From NCBI GenBank assembly GCA_007128275.1, contig SKXR01000270.1, positions 1 to 11,947 on the forward strand: a stretch of 11,947 bases of DNA, read 5' to 3'. A program made the translations under genes and the position numbers. A model generated the notes under the pieces. It was given only the letters and a program-made list of their open reading frames with translations, ran no database searches and was not told the DNA's origin. This stretch comes from Kiritimatiellia bacterium (GTDB lineage: Bacteria; Verrucomicrobiota; Kiritimatiellia; SLAD01). This document shows positions 6,567-11,947 of the stretch, in pieces (positions within the stretch are counted from its first letter, which is position 1; each line of letters starts with the position of its first letter).

Positions 6567-7160
6567 ATGAACGTACCCAACATGCTCACCGTCGGTCGAC
6601 TTGGCCTGGCCGCATTGATGCTGGCCCTGCTCTCCCTGCCGGATAGCGTCCCGATGGTCAAGAGTCTGGCCTTTATCGTCTTCGTAATCGCCGGCATCAC
6701 GGATTATCTGGACGGTCATCTGGCCCGGAATGTGTATGGCATCACCTCGTTTGGCAAGCTGATGGATCCGCTCGCGGACAAGGTCATCGTCTGCGCCGCT
6801 TTCGTCAGCTTCGTGGAACTCGGCCTGGTCCCGGCCTATATCGTGGTCATCATCATCGCGCGCGAATTTCTCGTCACAGGGCTCCGTCTGTTGGCCATTG
6901 AAAAGGGCCATATCATATCCGCCGGGAAATGGGGCAAACACAAGACCGTCTGGCAGATCGTAGCCATTATCATCATTCTGCTCGCGTTGGCCGTGCGCCA
7001 CGACATCCTCGCCGGAGCGGACGCCTCACTGCTCGAGAAATATGATATCGCGTTCGGCTACATCGCGTATGCCATCTCCATAGGGGTCGCGCTCATCACC
7101 GTCGCCTCCGGCTACCTGTACTTCATGGAAAACCGCGACGTCCTCAGCCGGCATATGTAG
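6567..7160 (+). CDS. pgsA: CDP-diacylglycerol-glycerol-3-phosphate 3-phosphatidyltransferase
   Basis: PgsA makes phosphatidylglycerol phosphate from CDP-diacylglycerol and glycerol-3-phosphate, the committed step to phosphatidylglycerol and cardiolipin, in the inner membrane. The 197-residue product carries the complete CDP-alcohol phosphotransferase motif D-x2-DG-x2-AR-x8-G-x3-D-x3-D, with D46, D49, G50, A53, R54, G63, D67 and D71. Hydrophobic segments surround it (about 12-25, 33-47, 73-97, 132-146 and 160-184), and the N-terminal NVPNMLTVGRL is typical of the family. The gene starts seven bases after the RodZ-like gene; GGAG inside that gene's end is its ribosome-binding site. It converges on nadK across 61 bp in which I see no clear terminator hairpin. 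Other CDP-alcohol enzymes share the motif, but the N-terminus and length favour PgsA. Confidence 0.92.
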   Translation: MNVPNMLTVGRLGLAALMLALLSLPDSVPMVKSLAFIVFVIAGITDYLDGHLARNVYGITSFGKLMDPLADKVIVCAAFVSFVELGLVPAYIVVIIIAREFLVTGLRLLAIEKGHIISAGKWGKHKTVWQIVAIIIILLALAVRHDILAGADASLLEKYDIAFGYIAYAISIGVALITVASGYLYFMENRDVLSRHM

Positions 7161-7221
7161 GACGGACGCACGACGGTAGCCGCGGAAAGTTCGACGGGAT
7201 GGGCGAGGAAGGAGCGGCGTC

Positions 7222-8109
7222 TTACTTGATACTTCCTATCTCATCCCGACTGGACCCGCGCCAGTGCAGTTTCTGGCGCAACACGGAGAAGTAGCTGTAT
7301 TCCGGCAGGTGAATGAATCGGGCGCAATGCGGATGCTTGCTCATCTCAAGACGATCCCCCGCCTCCAGCACAAACTCTCCCTGGCCGTCCGCAGACAACA
7401 ACGGGCGTTTATTCCCGGGGATATCCAGGACCTGAACCCGAATCGCACTGCGATCCGGCACCACCAACGGCCGCGCACTGAGCGTATGCGGACAAATAAC
7501 GTTGACCGTGAACACCGGCGATTCGGGATGGACAATGGGCCCCCCGGCGGAAAGCGAATGCCCCGTACTGCCGGTCGGCGTCGAAACAATCAGGCCGTCG
7601 CAGACATATTGCGCCACATCATCCTCATCGATGGAGACGCCCAGCGTAAGCACCCGGGAGGAAGCGCCCCAACCCACGACCACATCGTTCAGGGAGGTGT
7701 AACGGGCCACGTCCCGGTCCCGGCGAAAAATTACACAGTCCACAAGCGTGCGTTCGGAAAGCGTGAATTCCTTTCTTACAAGCACCTCCACGGCGTGTTC
7801 CAAGGCCTCTTCCGTCACGCTCGTCATGAAACCGAGACTGCCCAGATTCACGCCGAGCACCGGCGTGTTGGCCCCGTTCAAGATACGCACGGTACGCAGC
7901 ATGGTCCCGTCGCCGCCCAGCGCCATCATGACATCCACCTGTTCGGCAAACCGATCCACTTCCACATGCTCCGCGTCGGGCAACAGATCGCCCGTCTGAT
8001 CGCTGGTCACGAGGACAATGCCCATATCACGGGCCTTGGCCGCAAGACGCAGCAGCACCGCCGCCGAATGGGGCTTCCTGCAATTTGCTATTACACCAAT
8101 TCGCTTCAC
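7222..8109 (-). CDS. nadK: NAD kinase
   Basis: NadK phosphorylates NAD to NADP using ATP or polyphosphate in the cytoplasm. With a GTG start at 8109 the protein has 295 residues, the usual length. It begins VKRIGVIANCRKP (the GTG is read as Met). It shows the GGDGT motif (65-69), NLGSLGFMT (88-96), the NDVV segment (141-144), and DGLIVSTPTGSTGHSLSAGG (171-190), the conserved Gly-rich NAD-site loop. The frame is open to 8190 over tlyA, but the GTG at 8109 has a well-placed GGAGA site and overlaps the tlyA stop as GTGA, so it is preferred. This arrangement implies translational coupling. tlyA next to nadK is a frequent bacterial pairing. The gene is last in the htrA-tlyA-nadK group. Confidence 0.96.
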   Translation of the reverse strand: MKRIGVIANCRKPHSAAVLLRLAAKARDMGIVLVTSDQTGDLLPDAEHVEVDRFAEQVDVMMALGGDGTMLRTVRILNGANTPVLGVNLGSLGFMTSVTEEALEHAVEVLVRKEFTLSERTLVDCVIFRRDRDVARYTSLNDVVVGWGASSRVLTLGVSIDEDDVAQYVCDGLIVSTPTGSTGHSLSAGGPIVHPESPVFTVNVICPHTLSARPLVVPDRSAIRVQVLDIPGNKRPLLSADGQGEFVLEAGDRLEMSKHPHCARFIHLPEYSYFSVLRQKLHWRGSSRDEIGSIK

Positions 8110-8840
8110 CGTTTTCTCCAGTACGCGAGGAACTCCACGTTCCCCGCCGGGCCCTTGATCGGCGACACACAGTGCCCGCGCCACATCCATCCCACTTCTT
8201 CCGTGCCGAACCGCCGCACTTTTTCAATGACCGCTTCATGGACCGCGCCATCGCGCACCACGCCGCCCTTGCCGACCTGTTCCCGTCCGGCTTCGAACTG
8301 AGGCTTGATCAATGTCACCACGCCGCCGCCCGCTGCGAGAATGGTTGTAACGGCAGGCAGAATCTTCGTCAAGGAGATGAACGAGACGTCCACTACGGCA
8401 AACTCGGGTTCCTCATCAAACCAAGCCGGTTCCAAGTGACGCGCGTTGACCCCTTCCAACACCGTAACCCGACCGTCCTGGCGCAGGTTCCAGTGCAATT
8501 GTCCCTTGCCGACGTCGATGGCATACACGCGCCGCGCCCCGTGCTGCAACAGGCAGTCCGTAAATCCGCCCGTCGATGCGCCGACATCCATGCAGACCTG
8601 ACCGGCCACCGGAATGGAAAAATGGTTCAGCGCCTCTTCCAACTTCTCCCCCCCTCGACCTACAAAGCGAGGCGCCTCGTCCATCGTGATGACGGCATCT
8701 TCCGGGAACAGGTGTCCGGGTTTGGTCGCGGGCTGATTGCCCACCCGCACGGAACCCGCGCGGATCACGCGTTGCGCTTTTTCACGACTCTCCACCAAGC
8801 CGCGCTGCACCACCAGTTGGTCCAATCGCGACCGGGTCAT
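8106..8840 (-). CDS. tlyA: TlyA family rRNA (cytidine-2'-O)-methyltransferase / hemolysin A-like
   Basis: The family methylates the 2'-OH of cytidines in 16S and/or 23S rRNA, which affects ribosome function and capreomycin sensitivity. From the ATG at 8840 the product has 244 residues. An S4 RNA-binding domain (about 2-62, with RLDQLVVQRGLVESREKAQR) precedes an RrmJ/FtsJ-like methyltransferase domain. The SAM-binding motif MDVGASTGGFTD is at 84-95. The K-D-K-E catalytic tetrad can be assigned to K66, D151, K179 and E236, with spacing very close to that known for mycobacterial TlyA. A TTG two codons upstream (8846) is a possible alternative start. The ribosome-binding site is weak (AGGG). The start is 12 bp after the htrA stop and the end overlaps the nadK start, so the three genes are probably cotranscribed. 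Confidence 0.94.
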   Translation of the reverse strand: MTRSRLDQLVVQRGLVESREKAQRVIRAGSVRVGNQPATKPGHLFPEDAVITMDEAPRFVGRGGEKLEEALNHFSIPVAGQVCMDVGASTGGFTDCLLQHGARRVYAIDVGKGQLHWNLRQDGRVTVLEGVNARHLEPAWFDEEPEFAVVDVSFISLTKILPAVTTILAAGGGVVTLIKPQFEAGREQVGKGGVVRDGAVHEAVIEKVRRFGTEEVGWMWRGHCVSPIKGPAGNVEFLAYWRKR

Positions 8841-8852
8841 GCCCAAGCCCTG

Positions 8853-9908
8853 TTAGCGTTGGCGCACATTAAAGTCCGGCATGGCTTCGGGTTGCACATT
8901 GAGATCCTTTTGTACTCCATTCCGCGTGACGGTCACCATCACCGCCTCCTCCTCCGCATGCTGGAAAATGGCGCGACGCACTTCAAGTGGCGAGGTGACG
9001 GGACGATGCGCGATATGGGTAATGACATCGCCTCGCTGCACGCCAGCCGCCTCGGCGGGGCTGTTCCGAAACACCTCTTCCACCCCCACGCCCTCCAGAA
9101 CAGGCTCCATGAGAATCCCGATCCACGGATGCCGGATCTCTCCCGTATCGATCAGCGAGCCCGCCACACGGATCGCGAGATTGACGGGCACCGCAAACCC
9201 AATGCCGATATTGCCGGTGGCACGCGCGCCACCGCCATGAATCGCCGCATTGATGCCCACCATCCGCCCGTCCGCGTCCACCAACGGCCCTCCGCTGTTT
9301 CCGGGATTGATGGGCGCCTGGGTCTGAATGAAATCCTCGTAGGGCAACATGCCGATCACACGCCCCTTTTGACTGACAATGCCCATCGTGACCGTGCTGT
9401 GCAGATTATACGGCGAACCAATGGCGATCACCACCTCGCCCACGCGCAAGGCGTCGGAATCCCCGTATTCGATGGGCGTGAAACGCGTATCCTGGTCTGC
9501 GATAATCCGGACCACCGCCAGATCGGTGTGCGAATCGCCGCCGACCAGCCGGGCGGGATACACCGTCCCGTCATCGAGCACCACCTCGATTTGCTGCGCG
9601 TTGTCCACCACATGATTGCTGGTCAGTACAAAGCCATCCGGGGAGATGATGACGCCGGACCCCTGCCCCGCCGTCTGCTCCGGAACGCGATACAGATGGC
9701 CGAAGAAGAAATCGCGCCCAAGCCGGTACCGAATGGCTTCGGTGCGAATGACCACCACGGAAGGCAACGCCTGTTCAACAACATCGGCGATATGATTTCC
9801 GAACGCGCGCAGCGGATTCGCGGACAACGTGGTTTCGGCCGCTGTACCGGAAGGCAAAAGGATCAACAGGCATATCGCACAAAGGATGGAGGGAATACGT
9901 TTTTGCAT
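8853..9908 (-). CDS. htrA: HtrA/Deg-family periplasmic serine protease with one PDZ domain
   Basis: Deg/HtrA proteases degrade or sense misfolded envelope proteins outside the inner membrane. The 351-residue precursor has a Sec signal peptide with a basic start, a hydrophobic core at 7-20 and probable cleavage after A24 (GTAA/ETT). The trypsin-like domain (about 40-245) carries the triad H99 (TSNHVV), D129 (HTDLAV) and S205 (PGNSGGPL). The loop before the oxyanion strand is short (about 66-84). A single PDZ domain follows (about 255-341), so the architecture resembles DegS or HtrA rather than two-PDZ DegP. A cleavable signal is more likely than a DegS-type anchor because of the TAA motif, but both remain possible. 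An AAGGGGA site lies ten bases before the ATG. It is the first gene of the htrA-tlyA-nadK group. Confidence 0.95.
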   Translation of the reverse strand: MQKRIPSILCAICLLILLPSGTAAETTLSANPLRAFGNHIADVVEQALPSVVVIRTEAIRYRLGRDFFFGHLYRVPEQTAGQGSGVIISPDGFVLTSNHVVDNAQQIEVVLDDGTVYPARLVGGDSHTDLAVVRIIADQDTRFTPIEYGDSDALRVGEVVIAIGSPYNLHSTVTMGIVSQKGRVIGMLPYEDFIQTQAPINPGNSGGPLVDADGRMVGINAAIHGGGARATGNIGIGFAVPVNLAIRVAGSLIDTGEIRHPWIGILMEPVLEGVGVEEVFRNSPAEAAGVQRGDVITHIAHRPVTSPLEVRRAIFQHAEEEAVMVTVTRNGVQKDLNVQPEAMPDFNVRQR

Positions 9909-9947
9909 AACTATTCAGTCCCCTTTTATCCATATCATTCTCATGGA

Positions 9948-9976
9948 ATTCTAGCCGATTCGAAGCACAGAGTCAA
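9948..9976 (-). promoter_or_regulatory. Sigma-70-type promoter for htrA-tlyA-nadK
   Basis: On the minus strand TTGACT (9976-9971) is separated by 17 bp from TAGAAT (9953-9948). Each hexamer matches the consensus at five of six positions and the spacing is optimal. Transcription would begin near 9941, giving a leader of about 33 nt that contains the AAGGGGA ribosome-binding site. No extra sigma-E-type motif was recognised. Confidence 0.65.
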
Positions 9977-10032
9977 ACGGTCCCCGGACACGGGCAGCCC
10001 GACGGAAAAGTCATAGCCACACAGTTCCACGC

Positions 10033-10083
10033 CCTCACGGGCGCGGCTACGTGGCCTATTACTTCGTAACCGCCGCCGTGAGG
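10033..10083. repeat. Long imperfect hairpin in the htrA-sppA divergent spacer
   Basis: The arms CCTCACGG (10033-10040) and CCGTGAGG (10076-10083) pair perfectly. After a two-base mismatch the stem continues with GCGG against CCGC and, past one more mismatch, TACG against CGTA. This gives 16 pairs in 19 positions around a 13-nt loop (10052-10064). A 10-bp palindrome, GGGCATGCCC, follows at 10088-10097. The spacer between htrA and sppA (9909-10206, 298 bp) otherwise holds the htrA promoter and no gene I can support. The hairpin lies upstream of both start regions and could be a REP-type element, a leader structure for sppA, or an operator. No T-run follows on either strand, so it is not a classic terminator. 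Confidence 0.6.
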
Positions 10084-10206
10084 TGGAGGGCATGCCCGAG
10101 GAGCACTTTTCAACGAGCTCCCAGCCGCCTGTTGGAAAAGGATGTCTGGCTGTTGCACAAATGCCGGTGGCGTGGTATGTATGCCGGCCTATCGGAGTTA
10201 TCCCCC

Positions 10207-11211
10207 ATGTCGGACAAGAAAAAGCCTTCGGGCTGTTATTGGATCTTTTTGCTGGTGGTGTTGCTTGCCCTCGCGGTGAGTGTGGCCATGAACTTTGGGT
10301 TACTGCTCGGCTCACTAGTCGGCACGGAACGCGTCGCCGTCGGCGCCAAGCCGCAAGACGAGTTTCCGCGATTTACATCCCGCTGGTCGTTCGGTGACGG
10401 GGATACCGTCGTCGTACGCATTCCGTTGGAGGGCATCATTGCTCGCCAAGCGGACGGCGGACTGTTTATGCCGCGGTACGACAAGGTCCAGCTGCTGTTA
10501 AACCGTATCCGTGCCGCGCGCAACGACGAAGACGTGCGCGGCATTATCCTCGAGGTGGATTCGCCGGGCGGCGCCGTGACGCCGAGCGATGAGATCTATC
10601 ACGCCCTGATGCAATTCCGCGACAGTGCGGACGACCGCCGTGTTGTGGTGTTCACGCGGGATGTGGCGGCTTCGGGCGCCTACTATGCGGCGATGGCGGG
10701 AGACTGGGTGATCGCCGAGCCGACCGCGATCATCGGCTCCATCGGGGTCATGATCCAGACGCTGAACTGGCACGAACTGAGCGAGCGGATCGGGGTTCGA
10801 GACACGACGATTAAGTCGGGTGAAACCAAGGACATGCTGAACCCGTTTCGCGACGTGTCTGAAGACGAGCTCGGGATCCTCCAGGATCTGGTGGACTCCA
10901 TGTACGGTCGCTTTGTGCGGATCGTACAGGAATCGCGAGGCTTCGATGATGCGGCCATGAGCCGGATCGCCGACGGCCGCGTGTTCACGGCGGACGACGC
11001 GTTGAAAGAGGGGATGATCGATGAAATCGGTTATTGGGATGATGTGGTGGAGCGTACCGCCGAAGTCATGGGCGTGCCTTCGGTAAAGATCATTCGCTAC
11101 GAGCACCGTCCCGACTGGACCGACTGGCTGATGAGCATGCGGAATCCCTTGCACTGGTCGGCGTGGTCCGAACTGGATCGAACGCGGGTGTTGTATCTCT
11201 GGCGGCCCTGA
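10207..11211 (+). CDS. sppA: Signal peptide peptidase SppA, short (36K-type) form
   Basis: SppA is a membrane-anchored serine protease with a Ser/Lys dyad that degrades cleaved signal peptides and related membrane-embedded fragments on the outer face of the membrane. The 334-residue product has a basic N-terminus, a transmembrane anchor at about 11-37 and an ClpP-like peptidase S49 domain from about 66 to 290. Conserved features include RGIILEVDSPGGAV (111-124), the nucleophile S156 in DVAASGAYYAA, and IIGSIGVMIQ (175-184). K208 in ETKDMLNPFR is the probable general base, 52 residues after the serine as in Bacillus SppA. The frame is open further upstream to 10051, but the ATG at 10207 is preferred because GGAG lies nine bases before it and the membrane anchor begins soon after. 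It is divergent from htrA, another envelope protease. Confidence 0.94.
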   Translation: MSDKKKPSGCYWIFLLVVLLALAVSVAMNFGLLLGSLVGTERVAVGAKPQDEFPRFTSRWSFGDGDTVVVRIPLEGIIARQADGGLFMPRYDKVQLLLNRIRAARNDEDVRGIILEVDSPGGAVTPSDEIYHALMQFRDSADDRRVVVFTRDVAASGAYYAAMAGDWVIAEPTAIIGSIGVMIQTLNWHELSERIGVRDTTIKSGETKDMLNPFRDVSEDELGILQDLVDSMYGRFVRIVQESRGFDDAAMSRIADGRVFTADDALKEGMIDEIGYWDDVVERTAEVMGVPSVKIIRYEHRPDWTDWLMSMRNPLHWSAWSELDRTRVLYLWRP

Positions 11212-11267
11212 GCCGCTCTCAATTCTTCTTTTCGGCCTCGCGGGAATCCTGTAGGGTGCCTCCTCTC

Positions 11268-11947
11268 ATGACGCATAAGATGGATGAATTTATGAACAGT
11301 TCCGAAGAAGGTAAAGTGGGGATCGTCGGTTTGGGGTACGTGGGTTTGCCCTTGGCCGCGGCGTTTGCCGAAAAGTATGAGGTGGTTGGTTTCGACGTGA
11401 ACGCCGCACGCGTTGCGAAATTGCGCGCGGGGACGGACGAAAATGGCGAAGTGGAGCCCGGCGCCCTGGAGAATCCGCGACTTTCGTTTACGAGCGATCC
11501 TGAGGATTTGTCGGCCTGCACCTTCATCATCGTTGCGGTGCCCTCCCCCATCAACGATTCACATGAACCCGATCTGGGCCACCTGGAAAGCGCGTCGACC
11601 ATCGTCGGGCGCATACTCAAGAAGGGTATGTGCGTGGTGTTCGAGAGCACCGTATATCCGGGCGTCACGGAAGACGTCTGCCTGCCCATCATGGAACGGG
11701 AATCGGGTTTGAAGCTGGGTGATTTCCAGTTGGGTTATTCCCCCGAACGGGTGAACCCCGGCGACAAGGACCGGCCCATCACCGCCATCACAAAGATCGT
11801 CAGCGGCGCCGATGACGAGACGTTGCAACGGGTGGCCGGCGTGTATGAAGAGATCATCACGGCGGGCGTACATCGCGCCTCGTCGATCAAGACGGCGGAA
11901 GCCGCCAAAGTCATCGAAAACGTTCAGCGCGATCTGAACATCGCGCT
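11268..11947 (+). CDS. UDP-N-acetylhexosamine 6-dehydrogenase (TviB/VipA/WbpO type), 3' end beyond the window
   Basis: The visible 226 codons encode the start of a nucleotide-sugar dehydrogenase, which oxidises UDP-GlcNAc or UDP-GalNAc twice with NAD to the uronic acid used in surface polysaccharides. The NAD-binding Rossmann motif GLGYVGLPLA lies at 21-30, with acidic D43 closing the fold. VAVPSPIN (89-96), ESTVYPGVTE (127-136, E127), GYSPERVNPGD (156-166) and the AEAAKVIENVQRDLNIA segment (210-226, conserved K214) follow. The SPERVNPGDK segment favours the TviB/WbpO subgroup over UDP-glucose dehydrogenase. The catalytic cysteine and the C-terminal domain lie outside. ATGs at 11268, 11280 and 11292 are all in frame and none has a clear ribosome-binding site; the first is given. 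It follows sppA by 56 bp on the same strand, with no convincing promoter between. Confidence 0.93.
   Translation, partial: MTHKMDEFMNSSEEGKVGIVGLGYVGLPLAAAFAEKYEVVGFDVNAARVAKLRAGTDENGEVEPGALENPRLSFTSDPEDLSACTFIIVAVPSPINDSHEPDLGHLESASTIVGRILKKGMCVVFESTVYPGVTEDVCLPIMERESGLKLGDFQLGYSPERVNPGDKDRPITAITKIVSGADDETLQRVAGVYEEIITAGVHRASSIKTAEAAKVIENVQRDLNIA

Noticed and set aside
7161..7221. Terminator between convergent pgsA and nadK.
   Set aside because: Only a short ccgcgg palindrome is present. I see no convincing stem-loop and no T-run on either strand.
9924..9932. TTATCCATA, one base off a DnaA-box consensus.
   Set aside because: It is a single imperfect site with no cluster, no AT-rich unwinding region and no dnaA or dnaN nearby, so there is no support for a replication origin.
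8085..10016. A 643-codon open frame on the plus strand opposite htrA and tlyA.
   Set aside because: The sequence is His/Arg/Gln-rich with no recognisable domain, and both minus-strand genes have complete catalytic motifs. It is an antisense shadow.
10153..10181. TTGCAC-17 bp-TATGTA as an sppA promoter.
   Set aside because: Each hexamer matches the consensus at only about half its positions, so it is not distinguishable from chance here.
9941..10315. A 124-codon minus-strand open frame upstream of htrA.
   Set aside because: It overlaps the start of sppA and the htrA promoter, is rich in Ser/Arg/Pro and matches nothing I recognise.

Overview
The window is a GC-rich (about 60% by eye), densely coded stretch of bacterial chromosome made of conserved housekeeping genes. 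A periplasmic-type HtrA protease, a membrane-anchored SppA and a RodZ-like membrane protein suggest a Gram-negative-type cell envelope. Gene content and the style of palindromic repeat recall PVC-group (Verrucomicrobia/Kiritimatiellae-like) genomes, but that is an impression and the clade cannot be fixed from this sequence. I see no tRNA or rRNA gene, insertion sequence, integrase, CRISPR array, phage gene or obvious foreign island.

Layout. (1) 1-102: the last codons of der (EngA GTPase). (2) 103-405: two complete 137-bp tandem repeats plus a 29-bp partial third copy fill the whole gap between the convergent der and parA genes. Each full unit contains a head-to-head pair of REP-like arms that can fold into a junction-like cross. 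(3) 404-3416, minus strand: usp (tandem universal stress protein), rmuC and parA, probably one transcription unit read from a promoter in the usp-ftsK gap. Five heptamer repeats lie between usp and rmuC. (4) 3585-7160, plus strand: ftsK, a RodZ-like HTH/transmembrane protein and pgsA, tightly packed. (5) 7222-9908, minus strand: htrA, tlyA and nadK, behind a near-consensus sigma-70-type promoter at 9948-9976. nadK starts on a GTG that overlaps the tlyA stop. (6) 10207-11211, plus: sppA, preceded by a strong imperfect hairpin. (7) 11268 to the window end, plus: the 5' two-thirds or so of a UDP-N-acetylhexosamine 6-dehydrogenase of the TviB/WbpO type, cut by the edge.

How the genes fit together. 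The ftsK group joins chromosome translocation at the septum, a cytoskeleton-type membrane HTH protein and phospholipid synthesis. The parA group joins chromosome segregation with a putative recombination-limiting nuclease and a stress protein. The htrA group joins envelope protein quality control with an rRNA methyltransferase and NADP synthesis. sppA continues the envelope-proteolysis theme, and the final gene points to surface polysaccharide synthesis.

The least ordinary DNA is the der-parA spacer. There the two arms of each element have identical flanks, but their 4-bp hairpin stems differ at paired positions with pairing kept. The other items worth a look are a ParB-like LGRG motif in the C-terminal tail of ParA and the heptamer array in front of rmuC. 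I found no convincing new multi-gene system.
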